From CACORA01 sp044234625 (GTDB lineage: Bacteria > Planctomycetota > Planctomycetia > Pirellulales > UBA1268): 35,992 bases of DNA. The DNA lies in the NCBI GenBank assembly GCA_044234625.1, contig JBIIIP010000016.1, forward strand, positions 1 through 35,992, given 5' to 3'. This document shows positions 6,540 to 13,404 of the stretch, one piece after another (within the stretch, counting starts at the first letter, position 1; every line of letters starts with the position of its first letter). A program made the translations under genes and the position numbers. Below the pieces are notes generated by a model. The model saw nothing but the letters and a program-made list of their open reading frames with translations, was not told the DNA's origin and searched no databases.

Positions 6540-7231
6540 AAAACCGCCCCCAGGCTGCGGCCGGCGAGCAGGGCGAGCAATCGCCACGGCTGCTGCTCAA
6601 CAAACGACTGAAGGCGATCATCGCCACGGGCATCTTGCCGTCGCTGTCGCCCTCGGCCCTCACCGTCCTACTGTTCGCCGTCGCTCACGGCGACTTCACG
6701 ACATGCAAGGTGTTCCTCGGGGCTAAGACTGTCGCCAATCGGCAACGGTGGCATCGTGCAGGCGCTCGCCGTGGGATCGCCGAACTGCTCGCCGTGGGGC
6801 TGCTAGTAGAGGTGAAGGCATGCACGAACAGGCAAGCGACTGTCTACAAGATCGCCCTCGTGCCCGAACTGATTGAAGGGGCTGCGAGACGGGCTGCTGC
6901 CGTGGGGGCAAAACGTCGCAAAAGCGATGAGCAAAAAGCAGCCGAGGCCGAGGCGAAGAAACTGAAGGCAAAAGAGGCTGCCGAGCGGCAGGGGGCTCAT
7001 GGGTGTGCCCCCACGGGGCTCATGGGTGAGTCCCCTGGGGGCTCATGGGTGAGCCCTGAGGGGGCTCATGGGTGTGCCCCAAATCTTTCTTCTAGCGTTC
7101 CTTCATCCTTGAAGGAACGTGTGGGCAATCGCCCTCGGGCTGACGCCCAGGGCGATGCCCAGCAAGCCGAGCAGACGGCACGGCTGCGGAAACTGCGGAT
7201 CACGCAACGGCAGAGGGCCGAGGCGAAGTAG
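6536..7231 (+). CDS. Winged-helix protein, putative replication initiator with origin inside the gene
   Basis: 231-aa protein. Residues about 20-108 look like a winged helix: KRLKAIIATGILPSLSPSAL, a recognition segment GAKTVANRQRWHRAG, and a wing ending ATVYKIALVP. A highly charged Lys/Glu helix follows (125-152), then a linker (153-182) that is the translation of four 23-bp DNA repeats, and a basic tail (RKLRITQRQRAEAK). It overlaps the DnaB-like gene by ATGA. DNA-binding head, flexible repeat-encoded linker and a helicase neighbour match the lambda O / phage initiator layout. The function is inferred from architecture; there is no clear sequence match to a named initiator family. Confidence 0.72.
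   Translation: MKNRPQAAAGEQGEQSPRLLLNKRLKAIIATGILPSLSPSALTVLLFAVAHGDFTTCKVFLGAKTVANRQRWHRAGARRGIAELLAVGLLVEVKACTNRQATVYKIALVPELIEGAARRAAAVGAKRRKSDEQKAAEAEAKKLKAKEAAERQGAHGCAPTGLMGESPGGSWVSPEGAHGCAPNLSSSVPSSLKERVGNRPRADAQGDAQQAEQTARLRKLRITQRQRAEAK
6992..7083 (+). repeat. Four tandem 23-bp iterons, candidate replication origin
   Basis: Units start at 6992, 7015, 7038 and 7061, exactly 23 bp apart, and all four share the 14-bp core GGGGCTCATGGGTG. Each is a partial palindrome: GGGGCTCA-TGGG-TGAGCCC is best in the third unit. Because 23 is not a multiple of three, each unit is read in a new frame (GAHGCAP, GLMGESP, GSWVSPE, GAHGCAP), so the conservation acts on DNA, not on protein. Iterons of about this spacing bind plasmid and phage initiators. 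Confidence 0.85.
7096..7119. repeat. Perfect 10-bp inverted repeat beside the iterons
   Basis: CGTTCCTTCA (7096-7105) and TGAAGGAACG (7110-7119) are perfect complements around TCCT. An AT-rich stretch (7081-7094, AAATCTTTCTTCTA) separates it from the iterons. Together these form an iteron, AT-rich unwinding patch and palindrome order like that of the lambda origin. Confidence 0.8.
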
Positions 7232-7263
7232 AGGCGAGAGGACATCACGAGGAGAGAAACGGC

Positions 7264-8034
7264 ATGACCGCGATCACGACAACAACGACATCGACGGGCC
7301 TGGGCGACGGGCTCACGGCTGCGATCCGGCAGGAACACGAGGCAGCATCAACGGCGGCTCGATCTGCTCTGCAGCATGCCCTTGAGGCGGGCAGGCTGCT
7401 CGCCGAGGCGAAGGCGAAGATTCCTCACGGCTCATGGGAGGCCTACGTCAAGGAATCCTGCGGGCTGGCTCCGAGGACGGCGCGGCTATATCAACGGCTG
7501 CACCGACACCGGGGCCGGCTGCCAGACCGGCAACACGTTGCCGAATTGAGCGTGAGACAGGCGGCGAGGCTGATTGAGCGGCCAAAGGCGAAGCCCAAGC
7601 CCGCCGACGAGCTGCGGTTGGGGGTGCCCGAGTGGTATCGGCCTGAGCATCGCCATTTCGGCTCGCACCCCACGGGCTGGTTTTTTGAGGCGTGGCCTCA
7701 TCCTGCCGGCGAGCAGTGGGCTCATTACTACGTCGGCTCGCCGCCGAGCGGGCATCCCGGAGATGAGGAAGGGGGAACGCTCGTGGGCCCGAAGCGTGGG
7801 ATTCGGGTCGATGCAATCGAATGGTCGATGAATCGCCAGACCGTCAACGGCATGCCGTCGCTGGACGACGAGGGATGGCGGATCAACGCTCAGCCCTGCG
7901 GCTTGGACGGCGAAACGGATGAATGGCTCGCAAGCCGATTCAAGCCGTACAACACGCTACTGTTCGCCGGCGATGACGATTACCGCCGGCGCGGCCTGGG
8001 CATCGGGATCGACCGAGAGAGGGCAACGGCATGA
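7264..8034 (+). CDS. DUF3102-domain protein of the element
   Basis: 256-aa protein. Residues about 18-82 match the DUF3102 pattern found on plasmids and phages: EHEAASTAARSALQHALEAG, RLLAEAKAKIPHGSWEAYV, CGLAPRTARLYQRLHRHRG, a helical bundle with a HTH-like segment that probably binds DNA. The C-terminal half (about 115-250) is rich in Trp, His and Gly (PEWYRPEHRHFG, PTGWFFEAWPHP) and is not recognised. GGAG lies about 9 bp before ATG 7264. It overlaps the next gene by ATGA. Role unknown; the domain usually travels with replication or partition genes. Confidence 0.75.
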   Translation: MTAITTTTTSTGLGDGLTAAIRQEHEAASTAARSALQHALEAGRLLAEAKAKIPHGSWEAYVKESCGLAPRTARLYQRLHRHRGRLPDRQHVAELSVRQAARLIERPKAKPKPADELRLGVPEWYRPEHRHFGSHPTGWFFEAWPHPAGEQWAHYYVGSPPSGHPGDEEGGTLVGPKRGIRVDAIEWSMNRQTVNGMPSLDDEGWRINAQPCGLDGETDEWLASRFKPYNTLLFAGDDDYRRRGLGIGIDRERATA

Positions 8035-8822
8035 TCGCCCAAGCCCTCGCCGGCAACATCGTGGCGAAGCAGCTCGGCCGGCTCGTGGCCGACGCGCAGG
8101 CGTTGCTCACCGTGGCTGCCCATGCCGATCTGCCGGCGGGCCTGCGGATCATCAACTGCAACGGCAGCCGGCTCAGTGGCTTCAGTCTCGGCTCAGGGCA
8201 CAGGCTCGCCCAGGCTCACGGCTGCAGGCCGGGGGCCGTGGCGATCGCTGTCGCTGCCGAGGATGCCCTGCGGGTGTCGCTCGATGTCTGGGCCGATGAG
8301 TTGACGGCTGCGATCGGCGAGGCGGCCGTGATGATCGAGGCCGTGGCGGCGCACGAGCTGGCGCACGCGATCACGGCCGACATCGACGGTGATCTGCAGG
8401 CTGGTGAGGCTGCCATCCTGCGAGCCCTTCCTGCGGCCGTTGGCAGCGTGGGGGCTACCGACGCGCCAGAGCGGACGGCACGGGATCACGGGCCTGCCTG
8501 GGCGGCCGGCATCGTGATCCTGAGCCGGCGCTGCATGCGCTATCGGCCTGGGGCTCGGCATCGCTGGCATGGGCTGCTCGATCGTGATCTGCAGGCCCGA
8601 GGCATCGACGCCGAGGCCGTCGCCGTCGCCGTGGGCGATGTCGCCGACGAGCAACCGTTGCGGGAATTGTTATCCCCCCAGGGGGCAACGGTAGCTCGGG
8701 TCGCCCAAGCGATCCCGAGCGAGGCCGAACGGGCGGCGCTGATCGCTGCCCTGCACAACACAACGCCGGCCGATCTTGGGCACGTTGCCCCGGTGGCTGC
8801 CGGTGTCGCCGCTGAGGAGTAG
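8031..8822 (+). CDS. SprT-like zinc metalloprotease (putative)
   Basis: 263-aa protein with a zincin motif, HELAH at residues 108-112 in AVAAHELAHAITADIDG, followed about 40 residues later by DHGPAWAAGIVILSRRC (His153). The HExxH...HGP-x-W spacing is that of SprT/Spartan-type proteases, in which the second element supplies the third zinc ligand. Spartan enzymes cut proteins crosslinked to DNA. The N-terminal ~100 residues and C-terminal ~90 are not recognised. ATG overlaps the DUF3102 stop. In an element with its own helicase and integrase, it might remove covalent protein-DNA adducts or process an element protein; that is inference. Confidence 0.7.
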   Translation: MIAQALAGNIVAKQLGRLVADAQALLTVAAHADLPAGLRIINCNGSRLSGFSLGSGHRLAQAHGCRPGAVAIAVAAEDALRVSLDVWADELTAAIGEAAVMIEAVAAHELAHAITADIDGDLQAGEAAILRALPAAVGSVGATDAPERTARDHGPAWAAGIVILSRRCMRYRPGARHRWHGLLDRDLQARGIDAEAVAVAVGDVADEQPLRELLSPQGATVARVAQAIPSEAERAALIAALHNTTPADLGHVAPVAAGVAAEE

Positions 8823-8828
8823 ACGACT

Positions 8829-9554
8829 ATGGCAATCGACATTGTTGGCATGCTGCGCGGGCGTAAGCAGGCTCGGGCAGCCGGGATCGAGGAACTGGCC
8901 CAGCGGCTCGCCAAGGGCGCAGCCGTGCCCCCAGAGGAAATCGAGGCCGTTTTGGAGCGGACGGGCTGCGACGAGGCCATGCTGCAGGAACGGATCGACT
9001 GCCTGGAGCGCCGAGCCGAGTTGCTCGCCAAGGTGAGCAGCGGCAACAGGGCGAAGGCGAAGGCCGACAAGCTCAACGCCGAAATCGAGGCGGCGTACGG
9101 CAAGGTACAGGCGGCCCAGGCCGAGTACGGGGCGCTGCGGGCCAAGCATGATGAGCCGTTGATGATTCTCGGGAGCGACATCCGAGCCGGTGAGATGGCT
9201 TTCAATGCTTTGCTCGCTCCCGAGAATCTGACCCCTGCGGATCGGCAACGGTTGGAGGTGGCGACGGCGAAGGTGAGCGAGGCATCGCGGGCGCTGAGTG
9301 AAACACGATCTAGCCTGCGGGATCTCCGGTTGAGCCTGGAGAACGCCGAGCGGGTCGCTGCGGATGCCGTTGAACAGGCGCGGCTCAACAAGTCCAACGG
9401 CGACATCCAAGCCCACAAGCAGCGTTCCGAGAACGCCGTCGCTGCGAGGAAGGCGAGGCTTGTCGCAGCCGAGGCCGAACTGCCACGGCTCCAGGCGGCA
9501 GCGGAGCAGGCCGAGGCGGCGGTGGCTGCGATCGAGGATGAGCTGCGACGGTGA
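8829..9554 (+). CDS. Coiled-coil protein of unknown function
   Basis: 241-aa hydrophilic protein, almost wholly alpha-helical, rich in Ala, Glu, Arg and Lys. Heptad-like helices run from about residue 45 to 100 (LQERIDCLERRAELLAKV) and from about 140 to the end (VSEASRALSETRSSLRDLRL; LQAAAEQAEAAVAAIEDELR). A short break near 110-135 (DEPLMILGSDIRAGEMAF) separates them. No signal peptide or membrane segment. It starts 6 bp after the SprT-like gene with GAGGAG upstream, so it belongs to the same operon. It might be structural, scaffold-like or a partner of the protease; no family recognised. Confidence 0.7.
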   Translation: MAIDIVGMLRGRKQARAAGIEELAQRLAKGAAVPPEEIEAVLERTGCDEAMLQERIDCLERRAELLAKVSSGNRAKAKADKLNAEIEAAYGKVQAAQAEYGALRAKHDEPLMILGSDIRAGEMAFNALLAPENLTPADRQRLEVATAKVSEASRALSETRSSLRDLRLSLENAERVAADAVEQARLNKSNGDIQAHKQRSENAVAARKARLVAAEAELPRLQAAAEQAEAAVAAIEDELRR

Positions 9555-9841
9555 GCAAACGGCTGCCGTGGGTGTCCTCTTCCACCCATGCGACAAGCGC
9601 CGGCCGGTGGGGTGGCTCCTCCCCTGCCGGCCGGCGGCAGCCGTGATCGCAACGCTGAGGCGGACGGTGGGGCCGGGGGTGGGGGGGGGGCGAGCGGTTC
9701 CCCCCTGCGCCCTCAACGGAGACATGAGGCCGCGAGCAACCAAAGGAAAACATACTCTGCGCGCGGGCCGATCATGGCGCAACCCCTGCTCGATCTGCCC
9801 TGTGCCCCATAGGCTGCGGGAGCACACCGGAGGCATCCATC
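9555..9841. other. Structured, G-rich intergenic region
   Basis: No convincing gene. An outer stem CGGCTGCCG (9560-9568) / CGGCAGCCG (9635-9643) encloses an inner 9-bp stem GCCGGCCGG (9599-9607) / CCGGCCGGC (9627-9635); the two share base 9635. Further on are G4 (9669-9672), G5 (9675-9679) and G10 (9681-9690) runs able to form a G-quadruplex. The ribosome binding site GGAGG of the next gene ends the region. It might stop transcription, act as an origin or transfer site, or encode a structured RNA. Confidence 0.55.
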
Positions 9842-10189
9842 ATGGGTCTTGGCATCCGAGCGAGGGAGTGGCTGCGAGAGGATCGACGGCGACGGCTCGC
9901 CGAGCGGCTGGCAGCCGAGCAGGCGGCCCAGGCGGCGGCCGAGGCGTATCACGCCGAGTTTCTCGACCGGCAGCGGGCGGCTGACTTCCTCGGGCTCAGC
10001 GTCCACAAGCTGAAGCGGCTCATGGCCTCGGGGAAGGGCCCCACATGCGTCAAGAATGGCGACACAAAGCAGGCCGTCGTCCGGTGGCCGATCGGCGAGT
10101 TGCGGGCGTATAAGGCCGATCCCGTGGGCTACGTCGCTGCGAGGGCATCGCATGCCGGCAAGGATTCGGCCTCGGCACCTGCCCTCTGA
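9842..10189 (+). CDS. Second excisionase-like HTH protein of the element
   Basis: 115-aa protein. A basic, Arg/Ala-rich helix (residues 5-40) precedes an HTH_17-type fold, FLDRQRAADFLGLSVHKLKRL, then a wing (GPTCVKNGDTKQAVVRW) and IGELRAYKADPVGYVA. This half aligns throughout with the 111-aa protein at 4420 (both have AAxFLGLS, a GP wing start, a VR[WY] strand and a DP-x-x-Y end), so the two are paralogues. GGAGG lies 8 bp before ATG 9842. Two such proteins may serve excision and transcription control separately. Confidence 0.72.
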   Translation: MGLGIRAREWLREDRRRRLAERLAAEQAAQAAAEAYHAEFLDRQRAADFLGLSVHKLKRLMASGKGPTCVKNGDTKQAVVRWPIGELRAYKADPVGYVAARASHAGKDSASAPAL

Positions 10190-10292
10190 GAACCAAACAG
10201 GCCCGAATCGGGCACGAGGCTGATAGCCTGGGCGACGTTTGCCCGGTGTTTCCAGAATCTCGCCCACGCGGGCGGGGAGCGGGGGCCGACGC

Positions 10293-10553
10293 TCAATCGT
10301 CCTGCAGCCGGCCCTCGGCCTCGATCTGCAGGCTGGCCTCGCGGACGGCCTGGGCGAGCTGCGGCCCGATCACGGCTGCGAGGCGATCGACATCGCCGTG
10401 GCAGCGGCGGGCCTCGTCGGCGAATCGCTCGGCGAGGATGCAGCGGACGGGATCGAATGTTCTCAAGTCCATCCCTCGCAGCGTGAGGCCGGCAGCGAAC
10501 AGGGCATCGTGGGCGACGGTGAGCGGATCGACTCGCAGGGGGCAGGCGGGCAT
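10293..10553 (-). CDS. Hypothetical protein, only minus-strand gene of the element (86 aa)
   Basis: Not recognised. GAGG lies 5 bp before ATG 10553, favouring this start over the upstream ATG at 10619. The protein is soluble, with mixed helices (DPLTVAHDALFAAGLTLRG; VRCILAERFADEARRCHGDV; LAAVIGPQLAQAVREASLQI) and an acidic end. It converges on the HTH gene at 9842 with about 100 bp between, and its own promoter would lie near the right arm repeats. Opposite orientation at an element end is typical of a repressor or accessory gene, but no DNA-binding motif is visible. Confidence 0.6.
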   Translation of the reverse strand: MPACPLRVDPLTVAHDALFAAGLTLRGMDLRTFDPVRCILAERFADEARRCHGDVDRLAAVIGPQLAQAVREASLQIEAEGRLQDD

Positions 10554-10651
10554 GGCATCCTCGTGCTGTGGGTGGCGGTGTTGATGTCCACCGTACCGAT
10601 GTTGCCAAGTGAACGACATCGGTGAGCGTTCCCGCCGCGTGCCGGCGAACA

Positions 10652-10671
10652 GGTAGCCCAGAGGTAGCCCA
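10652..10671 (+). repeat. Right arm-type repeat, putative integrase binding site
   Basis: Exact copy of the 20 bp at 2347-2366, same orientation, again two GGTAGCCCA units 11 bp apart. It ends 49 bp before the right core repeat. In the circular form the two arm sites would flank the joined core site. Confidence 0.7.
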
Positions 10672-10720
10672 AAGGTGAAAAAGTATCTGTTTCGCTCGTG
10701 CTATAGGCTGGAGCCCCGCC

Positions 10721-10764
10721 GACTCTTAATCAGAGGGTTCTTGGTTCGAGTCCAAGACGGGGCA
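10721..10764 (+). repeat. attR: 44-bp copy of the tRNA-Lys 3' part
   Basis: Exact copy of 2183-2226. It lacks the 5' half of the tRNA and cannot form a cloverleaf, so it is not a gene. This is the chromosomal 3' part displaced by integration. Confidence 0.95.
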
Positions 10765-10827
10765 TTCGACGATCCCGCCGGGCGGGGCTTCGCCCCGCCG
10801 CTTGCTCCGGTCGGTGCACCGGGCGGC

Positions 10828-10962
10828 TCACAGCCGAATCGCAAGCAGCGCGTGCACCAAGTCGTGGATCGCCCGCACGAGCTGCGAATCGGTGCCCAGT
10901 TCCTGCCCGAGCCGCACGAGAACGAGCGCCTGGATCCAGAAATCCCATCTCACGCTTCGCAT
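10828..10962 (-). CDS. Possible small protein (44 aa)
   Basis: Short frame with a strong ribosome binding site, GGAGG five bases before ATG 10962. The product begins MRSVRWDFWIQALVLVRLGQ and continues as an amphipathic helix (LVRAIHDLVHALLAIRL), which could be membrane-associated. An in-frame ATG four codons upstream has no such site. Not recognised, and too short to be sure it is expressed. Confidence 0.35.
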   Translation of the reverse strand: MRSVRWDFWIQALVLVRLGQELGTDSQLVRAIHDLVHALLAIRL

Positions 10963-11167
10963 GATGCCCTCCATGACAACACGGTCAACACGTGACAGTC
11001 GGCCGGGCGTCGATCGCTTGGCGTGCTGCGAGCGATCGCTTGCTCCCCGGGCCAAGGGAAATCTTTGCCTCCCGGGCCGGTAGGGCAACTGCCGGGCGAT
11101 ATGAGCCCGCGATCCGCGGGGCGAGCGGTCCGGACACTTCGCCGGGGCGTGTGATGCCTCCTGCCCT

Positions 11168-11211
11168 ACGTGGCATAGACCTCCAGGAATTCCCACAGAC
11201 CAGAGGTCTGT
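11168..11211. repeat. Intergenic palindromic repeat, copy 1
   Basis: ACAGACCAGAGGTCTGT (11195-11211) is a 7-bp inverted repeat around AGA. The preceding ACGTGGCATAGACCTCC (11168-11184) is identical to 21768-21784. Related copies lie near 21.8 and 33.6 kb. Located after the 3' end of the patatin gene. Confidence 0.75.
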
Positions 11212-11227
11212 CGCCGCCTTTTGAGGC

Positions 11228-13336
11228 CTACGGCCCGCTCCCGTTGCCCGTCCATCGGCATTCATACATTGTCCGCAGCTGCGGCTTGATCAGCGACCAG
11301 CCGATCAGCTGGCCGTAGGGATGGTCGATTGTGTAGCGGCTCGCCATCGGTTCTGCGGCGGCGGGTTCTCCCTGGGGATACCGGAGCAGGCGGTAGGAAC
11401 GGTAGGGGTGGTTCTCCGGAAACAGCATCCACACCGTGAGCAGATCGACGGGATACTCGAGCACCATCGGCAGGTGCTGCTGGCCCAGTTCGCGATACCG
11501 CACCACCGCGCCGAGTTCGAGCGTCACCGGCTCGTCGGCCGGCACGCCGGACAGGTCGTAGCGAAACTCGTATCGCGGAACCCCCGTGCCGGCGTCCGCT
11601 GCCGTCGCGATCGCGTTGATGGCCAGCGGCGGCTGGTGCGGCGGCTGCCGGAAGACGACGTCTTCGATCGGCAGCGACGTGCGCAGCACGAAGGGCCGGT
11701 CGCGGGCGGCGGGGTCCGACACGCGGATCGTGATCCGGTCGCGCACGTGGATCTGACCGGAATCCGCAGCGCCGCCGCGCGACCAGGCGCCGCGGAGATC
11801 CACGATCCGACTCAAGGCCAGCATCTCGATGCCAGTGTGGTCGGGCGCGGCCGACGGCGCCGCCGGGCCCACGGGCATCTGTTTCCACGTGGTGGTCGGG
11901 TCGCGTTCCACGAGGTCGAGCACGAGCCGGATGTCGGGATCCCCCTTGGCGATCGAATTGATGACGTCGGTGAGCATCCGGGCATGCCGATGCAGCCGAT
12001 AGACGTGGATCGGCAGGGCCACGAAGAGGAGCAGCGCCGCGGCGGCGTAGAGATACGACGGCCAGTCTTTCCAATCGAGCAGCGTCGACCACACCTTCCT
12101 CCCGCTCGACCGTCGCAGCTGCTGCGCAAGCCGGGCGGCGACGCTGGTGGCAGCGGTGCGGGCGGTGCCGGCATGCGGGGCCTCCTCGAGGGCGTCCACC
12201 GTCGCCGCGCCGAGAGAATGACTGCCCGGCAGCGGCTCCCAGGGAGGGCCCGGCGGAACCTGCGCGAGGCCACGGCCGTCGAGTTCGCGATGCACGTCGC
12301 GGGCCACCTCATACCCGTGCGCGATCAGCGCGTTGACCTCCAGATCACTGAAGCGGTCGAGGTCCGTGCGGACCGTGGCCACCTCGGCCTGCACCACCGG
12401 GTGCAGGGCATGCGGGTCGGAGTGCGGGTCGACGATCCGCGTGACAGGGGCGAAGACGAAGCCGTTTTCGTCGCCGAAATTCTCCCGCTCCAGTTGCCAG
12501 ACGCGGTCCCAGAGAATGTCGGAAGCGCGGATCGACTGGGCGATGAAGCCCAGCGGGGCGCTGCCCAGAATCTGGAATGGCTTCCCGGCGTCGCTCACCA
12601 GCACGCAGTCGTGCTCCCGGCCCAGGCACCGCTTCAACCACAGGAAGGCGCGGGTTCCGAGGTTGTCGTAGACGCCGCCGTCGGTGAACGATTCGGTGGG
12701 AAACTGCCCCTCGCGCACGCCGAGATCGGCCGCCGTGAGCTCGACGGGAGGAAAGAAGCCGGGAAACGCCGACGACGCCCCAACGACCTTGGCGACGCTC
12801 GCCGTCTGCCCGGCGACGTGGTGGAAGGGATCGAGGTCGGCGGTGTTGCGTTTCTGGATGTGGAGCCCGTCGCGATTGAACACCGCCATCACGCCATCGC
12901 TGACGTTCGTGGCGAGGATGTGGAGGGCGGGCTTCTCGGGGAGCTCGAAGAGCCGCCGGTCGCCGTAGAGGAATTCGCGGTAATACCGCTCCAGGAAGGC
13001 GTTGGGAGCGAAGCCCGGTGCGTGCCGGCCGGTGAGCTTCGCGGCGAGCCGCACCGGAAAGATGAGTGGCAGCCGGCGGACGATCCGGTTGCGCACGTCG
13101 AATTGAACGAAGCGGATCACCTCCCGCGCCGCCTCGTCGAACTGTTCGTCGGTGCCCGTGTAGCGGTCCCAATTGAGCACGAGATGCGCGCCCACGATGC
13201 TGCCCCCCGACACCGCGCAGATGTCGACGAGGTCGGCGAGGGCTCCCGCGTCGCGGAGCGCCCGGATCACGCCGAGGTGGTAGAGGGTGGCCCGGAAGCC
13301 GCCGCCCGACAGGGCCAAGCCGATGCGTGCGGTCAT
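11228..13336 (-). CDS. Patatin-like phospholipase with a C-terminal membrane-anchored extension
   Basis: 702-aa protein. The N-terminal ~350 residues are a patatin fold: oxyanion loop SGGGFR (residues 10-15), nucleophile Ser43 in AVSGGSIVGAHLV (Ala where many relatives have Gly), and catalytic Asp in DGGVYDN. Such enzymes cleave acyl esters of phospholipids. A single hydrophobic segment (YAAAALLLFVALPIHVY) lies near residue 425, followed by a ~270-residue domain not recognised, possibly outside the membrane. ATG 13336 has GGAG five bases upstream, preferred over the longer frame from 13438. It follows the AraC gene on the same strand after 68 bp. Length is about twice that of simple patatins. 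Confidence 0.88.
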   Translation of the reverse strand: MTARIGLALSGGGFRATLYHLGVIRALRDAGALADLVDICAVSGGSIVGAHLVLNWDRYTGTDEQFDEAAREVIRFVQFDVRNRIVRRLPLIFPVRLAAKLTGRHAPGFAPNAFLERYYREFLYGDRRLFELPEKPALHILATNVSDGVMAVFNRDGLHIQKRNTADLDPFHHVAGQTASVAKVVGASSAFPGFFPPVELTAADLGVREGQFPTESFTDGGVYDNLGTRAFLWLKRCLGREHDCVLVSDAGKPFQILGSAPLGFIAQSIRASDILWDRVWQLERENFGDENGFVFAPVTRIVDPHSDPHALHPVVQAEVATVRTDLDRFSDLEVNALIAHGYEVARDVHRELDGRGLAQVPPGPPWEPLPGSHSLGAATVDALEEAPHAGTARTAATSVAARLAQQLRRSSGRKVWSTLLDWKDWPSYLYAAAALLLFVALPIHVYRLHRHARMLTDVINSIAKGDPDIRLVLDLVERDPTTTWKQMPVGPAAPSAAPDHTGIEMLALSRIVDLRGAWSRGGAADSGQIHVRDRITIRVSDPAARDRPFVLRTSLPIEDVVFRQPPHQPPLAINAIATAADAGTGVPRYEFRYDLSGVPADEPVTLELGAVVRYRELGQQHLPMVLEYPVDLLTVWMLFPENHPYRSYRLLRYPQGEPAAAEPMASRYTIDHPYGQLIGWSLIKPQLRTMYECRWTGNGSGP

Positions 13337-13404
13337 GCGGGCTCCATGCCAGGCGGGAGGGGTCGTGGCGAAACAGTCATTGTGGGAGAAGACCGCTCGA
13401 TCCT

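Larger units (their letters stand above)
2183..10764. mobile_element. Integrated element in tRNA-Lys, with integrase and replication module
   Basis: The span between two exact 44-bp copies of the tRNA-Lys 3' part, counting both. It has a P4-type tyrosine integrase at the tRNA end, matching 20-bp repeats inside both ends, and about ten cargo genes, nearly all on the plus strand. Cargo includes two excisionase-like HTH proteins, a DnaB-like ATPase, a winged-helix initiator with internal iterons, a DUF3102 protein, a SprT-like protease and a coiled-coil protein. No relaxase, type IV secretion, capsid, terminase, lysis or toxin gene is recognisable. All genes look intact. Probably an integrative, excisable and replicating element that relies on another element for transfer; a phage satellite is one possibility. 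Confidence 0.9.
10765..11227. other. Intergenic chromosome right of attR
   Basis: Contains a GC hairpin (GGCGGGGC 10781-10788 / GCCCCGCC 10792-10799), perhaps the former tRNA-Lys terminator though no T-run follows. It also holds one small possible gene on the minus strand (listed separately) and a palindromic repeat near 11168-11211. Otherwise no coding signal seen. Confidence 0.5.

Noticed and set aside
6992..7083. CRISPR array
   Set aside because: The repeats are directly tandem with a 23-bp period and no variable spacers, and lie inside a coding sequence; no cas genes are near.
9681..9690. G10 run as a programmed slippage or phase-variation site
   Set aside because: It lies outside any supported gene, so a length change would not switch a reading frame; a sequencing length error is also possible.
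4351..10696. CTGTTTCGCT shared at 4351-4360 and 10687-10696, as a promoter or binding site
   Set aside because: A 10-bp match is expected many times by chance in a 36-kb window, and no consensus promoter boxes accompany it.
10721..10764. A second tRNA-Lys
   Set aside because: Only the 3' 44 bases are present; upstream sequence cannot form the acceptor 5' strand or D-arm. It is the right attachment repeat.
2183..10764. Prophage or conjugative element
   Set aside because: No capsid, portal, terminase, tail, lysis, relaxase or type IV secretion gene could be recognised, so neither name is justified.
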